This document shows positions 32,883 through 42,198 of a DNA stretch of 54,460 bases, piece after piece (position 1 is the first letter of the stretch; every line of letters starts with the position of its first letter). The translations under genes and the position numbers were made by a program. A model generated the notes under the pieces. It saw only the letters and a program-made list of their open reading frames with translations. It was not told the DNA's origin and did not search any database. Source of the DNA: an uncultured Clostridia bacterium (lineage in GTDB: Bacteria; Bacillota; Clostridia; Oscillospirales; Oscillospiraceae); contig CALADI010000020.1 in NCBI GenBank assembly GCA_937890525.1, forward strand, positions 1 through 54,460, read 5' to 3'.

Positions 32883-34751
32883 GTGAAATTTCAACTGGAA
32901 GCATCAGCCCGGCGCTTTGACGGCGGCATGGAACTGCTGGAGGATTTTCTGAATCCCGCCGATCCTGAAAAGAGCATCCGAGTTTGCTGGGAGGAAAGCG
33001 AAGAATGTGCGGTCAGCTTTGACGGGACATTAGCCCGGATCCAAGGAAGCGATCCCTGCCATTTCTTCCGGGGGATTGGCATCCTTCTGGAGAAAGCACC
33101 CCAAGGGGCATTTTCCTGGGTGGAGCATCCTGTGTTTGACCAATGCGGCGCCAGCTTCGACATGTCGCGCAACGGCGTGATGACGCCTGAGGCATTGAAG
33201 CGGATGTTCTGCCGGATGGCGCTGATGGGCTATAATCAGGTGTACCTGTATACGGAGGATACCTATCAGCTTCCCCAATATCCGTTCTTTGGATATATGC
33301 GGGGCAGATACACCAAGGAAGAATTGCAGGATCTGGACGAGACTGCGGCTCAGCTGGGGCTGGAGATGATCCCGTGTATTCAGACATTGGGGCATCTAGA
33401 ACGGTTCCTCCATTGGGAATCCAGCGCACCCCTGCGGGATACTCCGGATGTGCTGCAAGTGGATCTGGAAGAGAGCTATGTGCTTATCGAGAGTATGATC
33501 GCACAGTGCAGACAGTGCTATCGAACCGATAAGATCCATGTGGGCATGGATGAAGCCATGAATCTTGGTTTGGGGGCTTATCTGCGTGCCCATGGGTTCC
33601 AAGATAGCTTCAGCATCATGGAGCGCCATGTGGCGAGAGTGCTGGAAATCTGCCAAAAATACGGCTTCCAGCCCATGATGTGGAGCGATATGTACTTCCG
33701 CTGTGCCAGCCCCACAGGCGATTACTACGAAGATGACATTCAGATCCCGGCATCGGTGGTGGAGAAAGCCCCGAAGGATATGGAACTGGTGTACTGGGAC
33801 TACTACCATGATGAGGAAGGGTTCTATGACAACTACATTCGAGAGCACCAGAAATTCCCTTGTTCTCTGCGCTTTGCCGCAGGAATGTGGACATGGATGG
33901 GACCTGCCATCGACTATGATGTGTTCTTCCGAAAAACTTTCCCGGCTCTGCGCTCCTGCGTAAGAAACGGCATCCGCAATGTGATGCTCACCACTTGGGG
34001 GGATGACGGTGCGGAGAACAGCCCCCAGACCATGCTTCTGGGTCTGCAAGCCTTTGCGGAGTTCTGCTACCGGCAGACGACCGATTTGGCGGAACTGGAT
34101 ACGCGCTTGCTGGCCTGCACAGGAGCGGACGGAAAGGCGCTGAGACGGATCTCGGACTTCAATAAGACCCCTCACCTGAGCAAGGAGAGCGATCTGCCCA
34201 ACGGTGCAAAGTTCCTGCTGTATCAGGATCCGCTGGCAGGACTGTTTGATGCGGACATCGAGGGACTTGGCTTTGCCAATCAGTATGCCATCCTGGAGGA
34301 AGCCTTTGAAGGCTATGCCAGCCGGCAGGATGAATGGGAGGATCTGTACCGATTCTATGCGCTGCTTGCTCAGGTACTGAAGCATAAGTCCGAATTGGGG
34401 ATTCGACTGTATCGGGCGTACCAAAACCGGGATACAGCCGGACTTTTGGAGCAGGCCGTCCACGCACAGCGTGCTGCCGACAGCTGCGGACGGCTGTTGG
34501 AGCAATGGCGCCGGCTTTGGCTCACGGAGTGCCGACCCTTCGGCTTTGAGGTGCTGGAGATCCGGCTGTCCGGTGTCCGCTCTCGGCTGGAGACGGCTGC
34601 CGACCGGGTGAGCCGGTATTGCCGGGGTGAATTGGATCGTCTGGAGGAATTGGAGCAGGAGCGGTTGCTGCTGCTGCGGACGCCGGAATCCAACCAGCTC
34701 CACGGCGTTTACTTCTGGAAAGACATCGCCAGCGCAGCGAAACTCTGGTAA
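32883..34751 (+). CDS. GH20 beta-N-acetylhexosaminidase-like enzyme, cytoplasmic
   Basis: The 622-residue protein has a short N-terminal alpha/beta domain and a GH20 TIM barrel from about residue 85 (SFDMSRNGVMTPEALKRMFCRMALMGYNQVYLYTED). The catalytic Asp223-Glu224 pair sits in HVGMDEAMNLGLG, as in substrate-assisted exo-hexosaminidases. A helical C-terminal domain follows (about 400-622). There is no signal peptide or wall anchor, resembling the intracellular GH20C type of streptococci. It would remove terminal GlcNAc or GalNAc from imported oligosaccharides. It is 38 nt upstream of an oxidoreductase gene in the same direction. Confidence 0.87.
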   Translation: MKFQLEASARRFDGGMELLEDFLNPADPEKSIRVCWEESEECAVSFDGTLARIQGSDPCHFFRGIGILLEKAPQGAFSWVEHPVFDQCGASFDMSRNGVMTPEALKRMFCRMALMGYNQVYLYTEDTYQLPQYPFFGYMRGRYTKEELQDLDETAAQLGLEMIPCIQTLGHLERFLHWESSAPLRDTPDVLQVDLEESYVLIESMIAQCRQCYRTDKIHVGMDEAMNLGLGAYLRAHGFQDSFSIMERHVARVLEICQKYGFQPMMWSDMYFRCASPTGDYYEDDIQIPASVVEKAPKDMELVYWDYYHDEEGFYDNYIREHQKFPCSLRFAAGMWTWMGPAIDYDVFFRKTFPALRSCVRNGIRNVMLTTWGDDGAENSPQTMLLGLQAFAEFCYRQTTDLAELDTRLLACTGADGKALRRISDFNKTPHLSKESDLPNGAKFLLYQDPLAGLFDADIEGLGFANQYAILEEAFEGYASRQDEWEDLYRFYALLAQVLKHKSELGIRLYRAYQNRDTAGLLEQAVHAQRAADSCGRLLEQWRRLWLTECRPFGFEVLEIRLSGVRSRLETAADRVSRYCRGELDRLEELEQERLLLLRTPESNQLHGVYFWKDIASAAKLW

Positions 34752-34789
34752 GCACCAACGCTTCATTTCAACGGAAAGGATGGTCGAAT

Positions 34790-36064
34790 ATGGATCAGAA
34801 GAAAATCACCATGGTGATCGCAGGTTTGGGCGGTCGTGGTCACGATATTTACAGCAATTACGGCTTGGAGCATCCTCAGGATATGCAGGTGGTTGCCGTG
34901 GCGGATCCCCGGCAGGATCGGTTGGATATCGTCAAGAGGGAATGGGGGCTGGAAGATAGCCAGTGCTACAATACTGCGGAGGAACTGTTCGCAAAAGAAC
35001 GGATGGCGGATGTGGCGGTGATCGCAACGCAGGATCAGCAGCATGTTGCCCATGCAGAAGCAGCGCTCCGGGCAGGATATCATCTGCTGCTGGAAAAGCC
35101 TGTGGCGGTGGATATTGAAGGATGTCTGGAAGTTCTGCGCATGGCACAGAAATACAAGCGCAATGTGGTGGTGTGCCATGTGCTTCGCTACACCCCCTTC
35201 TACAATACCATCAAGCAGTATATCGATGCGGGCCGCATCGGAGATGTGGTCACCATTCAGGCCATGGAGCAGGTAGGCTATTGGCATCATGCCCACAGCT
35301 ATGTCCGGGGCAACTGGCGGCGCAAAGAGGACTCCAGCCCCATGATCTTGGCAAAGTGCTGCCACGATATGGATATTCTGATTTGGCTCACCGGCAAGCG
35401 TGCTCAGTATGTCAGTTCCTTTGGCAATAACTACCTGTTTAATGAAGCCCATGCCCCGGAAGGCGCTGCAATGCGGTGCATGGATTGCAGCATCCGGGAC
35501 AACTGCCCCTATGATGCGGTGAACTATTATCTGGAGAGTCCCCGCACCAGCGTGAAGGCGGGGCGTGTGCAGTGGCCCATCAATGTGCTGGATCCCAATC
35601 CCACCCCCGAGACCATCGAGAAAGCCCTGAGGGAAGGCCCTTACGGGCGGTGTGTCTACCATTGCGACAACGATGTGGTGGATCATCAGGTGGTGAATAT
35701 CCAGCTTGATGACGGCGTGACCATCAATTTCACCATGTCTGCCTTTACCGAGCGCTGCTACCGCACCATCAAGGTCATGGGCACCCGGGGCTGCATCGAG
35801 GGCAACATGGATGATTCCACGCTGGTGTGGCATGATTTCTTCGGCAATGAAGAGCGGATCGACCTGCGGGTGACCGATGGTTCGATGGCGGGTCACGGCG
35901 GCGGTGACAAGGTCATGATGGATGAATTTGTCAAACTGCTGCGCAGCGGCAGCGAGGATACCATGCTCTCGTCCATTGAGCACTCCATCGAAAGCCATCT
36001 GGTCGCCCTGCTGGCGGAGGAGTCCCGTCTGGAAAACGGCAGAAGTCTGAAGGTGGAGCTGTAA
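34790..36064 (+). CDS. Gfo/Idh/MocA-family oxidoreductase (copy 2)
   Basis: The 424-residue protein has a Rossmann motif VIAGLGGRGHDIYS (about 8-21), LLEKPVAVD (near 102), CHVLRYTPFY (near 127), and AKCCHDMDILIWLTG (near 189) with the expected catalytic His/Asp. A cysteine cluster MRCMDCSIRDNCPYDA follows (near 227). It is strikingly similar to the gene at 47006-48307 over these stretches, so the two are paralogs. Co-transcription with the GH20 gene suggests it acts on the released sugar or on the glycoside itself. No member of this subgroup has a function I can name with confidence. Confidence 0.88.
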   Translation: MDQKKITMVIAGLGGRGHDIYSNYGLEHPQDMQVVAVADPRQDRLDIVKREWGLEDSQCYNTAEELFAKERMADVAVIATQDQQHVAHAEAALRAGYHLLLEKPVAVDIEGCLEVLRMAQKYKRNVVVCHVLRYTPFYNTIKQYIDAGRIGDVVTIQAMEQVGYWHHAHSYVRGNWRRKEDSSPMILAKCCHDMDILIWLTGKRAQYVSSFGNNYLFNEAHAPEGAAMRCMDCSIRDNCPYDAVNYYLESPRTSVKAGRVQWPINVLDPNPTPETIEKALREGPYGRCVYHCDNDVVDHQVVNIQLDDGVTINFTMSAFTERCYRTIKVMGTRGCIEGNMDDSTLVWHDFFGNEERIDLRVTDGSMAGHGGGDKVMMDEFVKLLRSGSEDTMLSSIEHSIESHLVALLAEESRLENGRSLKVEL

Positions 36065-36091
36065 AAAGCAAAATGGATCTGAAAGATTTGC

Positions 36092-36124
36092 AAAAAGCCG
36101 GATGCCCATAGCGGGCATCCGGCT
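36092..36124. terminator. Bidirectional terminator between convergent genes
   Basis: AGCCGGATGCCC (36096-36107) pairs with GGGCATCCGGCT (36113-36124). AAAAA at 36092-36096 provides a T tract on the minus strand for the GH123 gene, and TTTTT follows some bases later on the plus strand. Confidence 0.8.
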
Positions 36125-36133
36125 GCTGCATTT

Positions 36134-37774
36134 TTAGATCGTTCCGAGGGCGGTGCAAAGCGCCTGCTCGAATTTTTCAAAGGCTTGGGGATCTACGGGG
36201 TACTCCGTAAAGGAGATGTGCCCCAGCGTGCTGAAAATCAGATCAAGGACAGCCTGACGCCCTAGCTTGGATTCCAGCAGGCACAGACTGCGGTGATCTT
36301 GAAAGCCGTCCCGCAGCGCCTTGAGACGGATGCTGGGCACCACGGCGCCGTCTGCGCCGGGATAGACCAGAAAACCGTCACCGGAGGGGAAACCGCCGTC
36401 TGCATCGGTGACCCGATAGGGATCGATGGGGGACTTGCTGAACTGGCTGCTCCAGAAATTATAGCCCCAATGGAGGAATCCCCGGATATGCTCCACATAC
36501 AGCAGCGCACCGATGATGCGCCCCCGCCCGGTGGGCATGGATAGGAACACATTGGGAACGAGCCGGTCTTGGGCGCAGCAGAAATAGGTCCAGATCTCCT
36601 TCTCTTGGGTGTCCGGCAGGAAGAGGGCAAGATGATCCTCGGAAACCACGGGGATGGACACCAGCCCCTCCTCCCAGAAGCGGTGGTCGCTGAGGGCATC
36701 GATGATGCGGCAATCCTGCAAATAGGGAGCAATGAGATTACGGGCGGTTCGATAGTTCTCCATGTTTTCCAAAGACGGCTCGTCGGAGATGTGGAAATAG
36801 GTGTGCTGCAAAATGCTGAGATTTTTCAGCTCCTGCACCAATGCGGGGAGGAATTCTCCCAAAAAGCTGCGGAAATCGTCGGAAAAGGCAGGAGTATCCC
36901 AGCCAAAGCGGCTCACCGGACCATCCGGGGTCTGGAAATAGATCTCCGCGGCATACTGGGCGCCCCATTGGGTGAAGAAGGGGGCGATCTCAAAATAGCG
37001 GATGCCGCATTCTTGGGCGAGGGATACCCATTTTTCTAGATTGGAAAAATCAAAGTGCAGTCCTTGAGGATGTTCCGAGATGGCAACCAGTTGGCAGGGC
37101 ATCCGGCGGCAGTTTGGCTCAATGTCCAGCGAAGGGGTGATGACCGGGGTCAGCAGCGTGTCGATGCCGTGGGCGGCGGCCTCTGTCAGATAGTTTTTGA
37201 GGATCTGCCAAAACCGGGGAGAGAACATCTCGCAGCCGTAGGCTTGGCACAGGCAGTCGCAATGGAGCCATTCGGTGTGGCGGACGGACTGGGGCGGCAG
37301 AGCGCAGGCGGCAACGGTAAGGGGGATGGTAATGCTGCCCTGAAGCGCCCCCTTGCGGCTGTGGGCGCAGATGGTAATGGCTGTGGATGGGGCGCAATGG
37401 GGGATGGTGATATCCAGCCAGAAGATCTGGGCGAAGGCGCTGCTGTGGCGCACCGGCTGACCGGAATAGGGGATCAGCGCATCGGGGATCAGAGCGGGGG
37501 TTCTGGTCAGATAGGCGCCGGTGGCCGCTGGTCCGCAGGGGTAGGTGCAGGGGACAGCCTCCACCCGGAAAAGCGCCACGGTGCATCCGGGGCAGTCCGC
37601 GCTGATGCAGGTGTACAGGTCTTCGGTATAGCCGCTGTCGGCGGTGCAGGCAACCTGAATGGACAGGGTTTGCCCGGGGATGCCGAACAGCCGGGAAACC
37701 GGGGGAAGCCCGGCGGTCTGGAAGGGATCGATTTTTTCCAGAGGGGAATGGCAAACAAGATGGATGGGATTCAT
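36134..37774 (-). CDS. GH123-type beta-N-acetylgalactosaminidase-like protein (DUF4091)
   Basis: The 546-residue soluble protein has an N-terminal beta-sandwich (about 1-155) and a GH123/DUF4091 barrel (about 165-510). The diagnostic Asp331-Glu332 pair occurs in HTYFHISDEPSLENMENYR, matching the acid/stabiliser pair of GH123 enzymes, which use the substrate acetamido group. FLHWGYNFW and DGFQDHRSLCLLE are further family stretches. The founder enzyme acts on glycosphingolipid GalNAc. No signal peptide is seen, so the substrate must be imported. It is convergent to the GH20 operon, with GGAGGAG before the ATG. Confidence 0.82.
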   Translation of the reverse strand: MNPIHLVCHSPLEKIDPFQTAGLPPVSRLFGIPGQTLSIQVACTADSGYTEDLYTCISADCPGCTVALFRVEAVPCTYPCGPAATGAYLTRTPALIPDALIPYSGQPVRHSSAFAQIFWLDITIPHCAPSTAITICAHSRKGALQGSITIPLTVAACALPPQSVRHTEWLHCDCLCQAYGCEMFSPRFWQILKNYLTEAAAHGIDTLLTPVITPSLDIEPNCRRMPCQLVAISEHPQGLHFDFSNLEKWVSLAQECGIRYFEIAPFFTQWGAQYAAEIYFQTPDGPVSRFGWDTPAFSDDFRSFLGEFLPALVQELKNLSILQHTYFHISDEPSLENMENYRTARNLIAPYLQDCRIIDALSDHRFWEEGLVSIPVVSEDHLALFLPDTQEKEIWTYFCCAQDRLVPNVFLSMPTGRGRIIGALLYVEHIRGFLHWGYNFWSSQFSKSPIDPYRVTDADGGFPSGDGFLVYPGADGAVVPSIRLKALRDGFQDHRSLCLLESKLGRQAVLDLIFSTLGHISFTEYPVDPQAFEKFEQALCTALGTI

Positions 37775-37922
37775 GGTCGGCTCCTCCTGTGTATGGGATT
37801 GAGATGCCTACCATTATAGCAGGTGGGCACGGCAGTCGTCAAAGGGAAAGCTGTTCTCACCAGAAAATTGCCGAAAAGCATCAATTCCGGGGATCTGCCG
37901 GCGGATCGTGGATGCGATGCCC

Positions 37923-37951
37923 TTGCCAATCCGGGGCGGGCACGATATAAT
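37923..37951 (+). promoter_or_regulatory. Promoter of the zinc-ribbon/QueG-like pair
   Basis: TTGCCA (37923-37928), 17-nt spacer, TATAAT (37946-37951), with AAGGAGGG shortly before the ATG at 37975. Confidence 0.7.
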
Positions 37952-37974
37952 AACAGAACAAGGAGGGATGATGC

Positions 37975-38643
37975 ATGGGTACGATACGATGCCCCCACTG
38001 CGGCAGTCCTGTCATGGTACGGGGGAGCCGATGGGAATGTGGATATTGCGGGGATTTTGGTCTGCTCAGTTCTCTTCGCCCGGCAGAGCGGGAAAAGATC
38101 GAGCCGGGCTGCGTGCAGATCACCATCACCGTAACGGAGGATGAACCTGAGCCGGAGCCACGCCAGCTTTCCCGGCAGGAATTGGAGGACATGGTGCTGC
38201 GGGGGGATCCGTCGGAGCGTGCTGCGGCAGAGGTGAAGCTTCTGCTTGCGGCGTTCCCGCAGGCGGCGAGCCGGTGGAGCTGGGAGCGGCAGCAGGAGAT
38301 GGATGAGATGGATGTCATCTGCGAGACCGGGGAGGACGATCCTCAAACTGCGGTGCAAATGATGCGCCTGCTGCTGGATCTGGTGGGAGACCGCCTGCAA
38401 GAGCCCCAATGGGCGCAGGAGATCCTTGGCGGCAGCCTGTATGATGCGTGTATGGAGCGCAGCATCCAGGGGGTCCTGCTGCGGGAGATGGATGGCGATG
38501 ACCGCTTGGCTCGGCAGATATTCCTCAGCGCCTACTGGGACTACCCCCAGAAAGATCTGATCGAAGCCTGCGACTGGTACGGCAAAGCTGCGCTGAAAGA
38601 GCGGCTCTTGGGCTACCAGCGGCAGAATCCCTATTGCGAATGA
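37975..38643 (+). CDS. Zinc-ribbon protein of unknown function
   Basis: This 222-residue protein begins with a rubredoxin-like zinc ribbon, CPHCGSP then WECGYCGDFG (residues 6-28, two CxxC pairs), followed by an acidic linker (about 53-62, EDEPEPEPR) and a helical domain (about 63-222). I do not recognise the helical part. The gene ends in an ATGA overlap with possible starts of the next frame, so the two proteins are probably co-expressed. A role linked to the iron-sulfur protein downstream is possible but only inferred. Confidence 0.75.
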   Translation: MGTIRCPHCGSPVMVRGSRWECGYCGDFGLLSSLRPAEREKIEPGCVQITITVTEDEPEPEPRQLSRQELEDMVLRGDPSERAAAEVKLLLAAFPQAASRWSWERQQEMDEMDVICETGEDDPQTAVQMMRLLLDLVGDRLQEPQWAQEILGGSLYDACMERSIQGVLLREMDGDDRLARQIFLSAYWDYPQKDLIEACDWYGKAALKERLLGYQRQNPYCE

Positions 38644-38660
38644 AAAGTGAGGCAAGGATG

Positions 38661-39527
38661 ATGCAAGAACAGATGGGGCTGGACCAGGAAACCTTGGCGC
38701 AGATCATGGTAGACAATCAGATCCGCTCTTATGGGGTGTGCAACTACCGGCAGATCCGGCAATTCCTGCCCTGCCGGAACCGGGAGCGGATCCCGGCGGA
38801 TGCCAAGAGCGTCATTGTGTGTGCCTTTCCCTATTACACTGGGGAGCACCCCGGTGCCAATGTCTGCAAATATGCCATGGTGCCGGACTACCATGTGGTG
38901 GTGCGCCAGATCCTGAACCGGGCGTGCCGGGATCTGGAGCAAGCCTGCGGCGGGGCGTTTGTCGCCTTTGCGGATGTGTCGGCGCTGCCGGAGCATCATT
39001 GCGCGATCGCTGCGGGGCTGGGGGTCGCTGGGGTGAACGGACTGGTGATCCACCCGGAATACGGCAGCTTTTTCGTGATCGGGGAGATCGTCACCGACTG
39101 CCTGCTGACATTTGACGCCCCCCGGGCAGAGCAGATGTGCATGAGATGCGGCAAATGCATCCAAAACTGCCCGGCGGGCGCCATCCGGTGGGATGGCATC
39201 GATTACAGCCGGTGCCTGTCCCAGGTCACCCAGCAGAAGGGGGATCTGACCCCGGGGGAGCAGGCGCTGATTCGCCGCAACGGACTGATGTGGGGGTGCG
39301 ACGCCTGTCAGAATTGCTGCCCCCACAATGCCCACATTCCCGTGACCCATTTGGGGGAATTTCGGGGAGATGTGCAGCCGGTGGTCACCGGGGAGAATCT
39401 CAGCGCCCTGTGCAAGACCCGTGCCTTCGGCTACCGGGGCAAGACCCTGCTCCGCCGGAATCTGGCGCTCCTTGCGCCGGAGGAGCCGCCTGCATCAAGG
39501 GAGATTGATGGACACGGCACAGAATAG
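38661..39527 (+). CDS. Short QueG-like 4Fe-4S double-cluster protein
   Basis: The 288-residue protein is related to epoxyqueuosine reductase QueG: FADVSALPEHHCAIAAGLGVAGVNGLVIHPEYGSFFVIGEIVTD corresponds to the cobalamin-binding region. CMRCGKCIQNCPAGA and GCDACQNCCPHN are the two ferredoxin-type clusters. It lacks the C-terminal HEAT-repeat tRNA-binding part of full QueG (about 380 residues) and reads EHH where QueG has an ER pair, so the tRNA substrate is doubtful. The start at 38661 is chosen because GTGAGG lies 8 nt before it. ATGs at 38640 and 38658 are alternatives. A perfect hairpin follows the gene. Confidence 0.75.
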   Translation: MQEQMGLDQETLAQIMVDNQIRSYGVCNYRQIRQFLPCRNRERIPADAKSVIVCAFPYYTGEHPGANVCKYAMVPDYHVVVRQILNRACRDLEQACGGAFVAFADVSALPEHHCAIAAGLGVAGVNGLVIHPEYGSFFVIGEIVTDCLLTFDAPRAEQMCMRCGKCIQNCPAGAIRWDGIDYSRCLSQVTQQKGDLTPGEQALIRRNGLMWGCDACQNCCPHNAHIPVTHLGEFRGDVQPVVTGENLSALCKTRAFGYRGKTLLRRNLALLAPEEPPASREIDGHGTE

Positions 39528-39572
39528 ATGTTATGTCAATCAGCGGGATGTAAATTGAATTTGAAATGTTTG

Positions 39573-39602
39573 AATCGTGCCGGGGCATGCCCCGGCACGA
39601 TT
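39573..39602. terminator. Perfect palindromic terminator at the composition boundary
   Basis: AATCGTGCCGGGGC (39573-39586) pairs with GCCCCGGCACGATT (39589-39602). It ends the GC-rich QueG-like operon. The sequence becomes clearly AT-rich immediately after it. Confidence 0.8.
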
Positions 39603-39888
39603 CTTGTGCATCTATGATAGAATCATTGATTTTGCTTTAGTCAATAGGTCGTATCAAAGAATCAATATAGAGCACGTTGTGATACGGAACTTCCGGCTGT
39701 GCCATTTAAGCGGCAATGTGGAATAGCAAGTGAAAAATAGACGAAAGAAAACGACGCAATATCTCTTAAGTCTTACTTGTTTCGGCAATCGTTTGGAAAG
39801 GCATCAGCAATCCGGGGTGATGAAATAATCATTTCTAACATCTTTATAACTGTAGAAATGAGACAGTATGCGCCGTGTGAACTTAATG
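39603..39888. other. AT-rich intergenic region without a recognised gene
   Basis: About 285 nt. I see no coding region. CATTTCTA (39830-39837) and TAGAAATG (39853-39860) can form a hairpin that could terminate the lacI-family transcript arriving on the minus strand. Otherwise nothing is recognised. Confidence 0.4.
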
Positions 39889-40926
39889 CTAGAGTGATCG
39901 TACAGAATTTCGTAAAATGATTGTAGGTTCCAATGTGATGGAAACCTGTGGTTTGGCCGGATCTTGTATGTTGTCGATTAAAAACTGTGCAGCCATAGTT
40001 CCCATGCCATATATACATTGATCCACAGTAGTCAGCTCAGGGGTAGACATCTTTGCAAAGGGGATATTATCAAAACCAATCACAGAGACATCCTGTGGAA
40101 CTTGTAGACCAGAAGCAGCGAAGCCTTTTATTGCTCCGAGTGCAGTCATATCATTTAGACAAACATATCCGGTCGGGCGGTCCTTCATTTTGGCAAAGCA
40201 TTTTGCCATTCGTATCCCATTTTCGAACTCGTAGATTTCCTCTTGATCTTCTTCACGATTTCCAAGGCGGATATAGTCTGAGCGAATTTCTAGTCCTGCA
40301 TTTTCAAGGCATTCTTGGTATCCCTTTAGCATTTCGATTCTGCTGGTGCGATTCAATGGAGCACCGATAAATCCAATCGCTCTATGCCCATGATCCAACA
40401 GGCATTGTGTGGCTTTATAGGCACCTGCTTTGAAATTGAAAAGGATTTTTGTGCATTGAACGGGGATATCCTGTTCTATGGTAACGATACGATAGCCATA
40501 ATTGACGGCATTTTGAATTATGGATGAATCGGGGTTGATGCTTGCAATGATAAAACCCTGGGCTTGCTTTTGCATTAAAAGCTGTATGTTTTTCTCCTCC
40601 AATTCAGGACGCCGATAGGAATTGTATAAAATGGGATTGTATCCGGCGGACAATGTATAGTCATATATGCCTTGCAGAAGTGTAGGGTAGTAGGAATTTG
40701 AAAGATTAGGTACAATAATGCCGATATCGCGATTTTGCTGTGTTTTCAAGATTTTTCCGAAACTGTTTGGGACATAATGCATTTCCTTCGCAATTTTCTG
40801 GATATTTTCTCTTGTTTCTGCTTTAACAGGATATGTTGAACCGTTAAGGACTCGCGATACTGTGGCGACGGAATAGCCACTTCGTTGTGAAATATCGTAG
40901 ATCGTGGTGCGTTTGATTTTATTCAT
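39889..40926 (-). CDS. LacI-family transcriptional regulator
   Basis: The 345-residue repressor has an N-terminal helix-turn-helix TTIYDISQRSGYSVATVSRVLNG (7-29) with the hinge helix near 50-60, then a periplasmic-binding-like effector domain (about 66-345) starting DIGIIVPNLSNSYYPTLLQGIYDY. It is translated from the end of nagA (8-nt overlap), so it is autoregulated with that operon. The likely targets are the divergent nagA-lacI and nagB-transporter promoters. The inducer is probably an amino-sugar phosphate (inference). Confidence 0.93.
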   Translation of the reverse strand: MNKIKRTTIYDISQRSGYSVATVSRVLNGSTYPVKAETRENIQKIAKEMHYVPNSFGKILKTQQNRDIGIIVPNLSNSYYPTLLQGIYDYTLSAGYNPILYNSYRRPELEEKNIQLLMQKQAQGFIIASINPDSSIIQNAVNYGYRIVTIEQDIPVQCTKILFNFKAGAYKATQCLLDHGHRAIGFIGAPLNRTSRIEMLKGYQECLENAGLEIRSDYIRLGNREEDQEEIYEFENGIRMAKCFAKMKDRPTGYVCLNDMTALGAIKGFAASGLQVPQDVSVIGFDNIPFAKMSTPELTTVDQCIYGMGTMAAQFLIDNIQDPAKPQVSITLEPTIILRNSVRSL

Positions 40927-42103
40927 AAGACCTGTCTCCCCATTGCAGCAGTTTACCGTTTACCATGCGCAAGGACAGTTGTAGATCATCATTGAATGCG
41001 ATTAAATCGGCATCGTATCCAACCTCAATGAGCCCCTTGCGATCTCCGAGACCAATGCATTCAGCAGGTGTCTTTGTTGCCATCGTAACAGCATCATGTA
41101 AAGGAACACCAACATACTTGTACATATTATAAACGAGTTCGCGGGAGGTGGCGACACTGCCGGCGAAAGCTTGACGATTGGGGAGTTTCATGACATGGTC
41201 CTCGTATATAGCTTCTATGCCGTTTTCCTGTTTGTAGATAGCCCCTTCGACCAAGTCGGCTGCGGAATACTCTAATCCATCTGTCACAAGACTAATGCGT
41301 TCTGGCCCCTTGCATTTGTAAATCAACTTGAGCAATGAAATAGGTAGATGGCGTAAGTCAGCGATTACCTGAACAGATAATTCGTCAAAATTCAGTCCAG
41401 CTTCCACAACACCTGCAATACGAAAGCCATTTTTGCGAATAACAGAGGAACACCCAGAATAGATGTGAGTTACATCTGTGAATCCAACATTAATGGCGAG
41501 TTCAACATCCTCAAATGTAGCGTTAGAGTGTGCAATGGAAAGCGTAACACCATGTTTCAAACATTCAGGCATTAACTCAAGAACGCCGTCGCATTCTGGT
41601 GCAGCCCCCATCATTCGGATTCCGCCAGGCCATCGATTTAAGAGAAGGTGAATGCTTTCTGCCGTTGGTGTGACCAGATCAGCAGGGTTTTGTGCACCAG
41701 ACTGTGCATGAGACAGAAATGGACCTTCGAGATGTACTCCGAGAATGTTAGACTGCTTACAAATAGGCTGCGCATCACGGACTGCATCAATGGCATTTAG
41801 TAATTTAGGAATGGGAGCTGCTAGCGTGGTGGGGACAATAGAAGTTGTCCCTTGTTTACCGTGAGCGTCACACATAGCAAGAACATCCTCTGCTTGCCCC
41901 GACATAAGAGTATGACCGCCACCTCCATGCACATGGATATCTATGAAGCCGGGAGAAAGATATAGACCGTGAAGATCCAGAACATAAGCATTAGTGTTAG
42001 AAAGATTGACGCCGATTTGTAGGATCTTGTTGCCTTCTACCAATACATCGCTGGTCATTAATCCAGTTGGGGTGATTACTTGCGCATTCTTAATCAGATA
42101 CAT
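40919..42103 (-). CDS. nagA: N-acetylglucosamine-6-phosphate deacetylase
   Basis: The 394-residue amidohydrolase converts GlcNAc-6-P to GlcN-6-P and acetate. Metal and active-site residues are visible: HVH (57-59), Glu126 in GVHLEGPFLS, His192 in SIAHSNA, His213 in VTHIYSG, and Asp275 in LVTDGLEYS. The last is the catalytic base in the family. The usual VTHLFNAM is VTHIYSGCS, a mild divergence that could reflect GalNAc-6-P specificity. AAGGAGGG precedes the ATG, and the promoter is at 42170-42198. It overlaps the LacI gene by 8 nt. Confidence 0.93.
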   Translation of the reverse strand: MYLIKNAQVITPTGLMTSDVLVEGNKILQIGVNLSNTNAYVLDLHGLYLSPGFIDIHVHGGGGHTLMSGQAEDVLAMCDAHGKQGTTSIVPTTLAAPIPKLLNAIDAVRDAQPICKQSNILGVHLEGPFLSHAQSGAQNPADLVTPTAESIHLLLNRWPGGIRMMGAAPECDGVLELMPECLKHGVTLSIAHSNATFEDVELAINVGFTDVTHIYSGCSSVIRKNGFRIAGVVEAGLNFDELSVQVIADLRHLPISLLKLIYKCKGPERISLVTDGLEYSAADLVEGAIYKQENGIEAIYEDHVMKLPNRQAFAGSVATSRELVYNMYKYVGVPLHDAVTMATKTPAECIGLGDRKGLIEVGYDADLIAFNDDLQLSLRMVNGKLLQWGDRSYE

Positions 42104-42169
42104 CGTATGCCCTCCTTGCGTTCACACAGTAAGATATTGTTTCTATTATTTTTCTGTGTTATTTCTTTA

Positions 42170-42198
42170 ATCATATTCTCTGAAACTAGTATTGTCAA
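42170..42198 (-). promoter_or_regulatory. Promoter of nagA-lacI
   Basis: On the minus strand TTGACA (42198-42193), 17-nt spacer, TATGAT (42175-42170), with a leader of about 60 nt to the nagA ATG. Confidence 0.8.
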
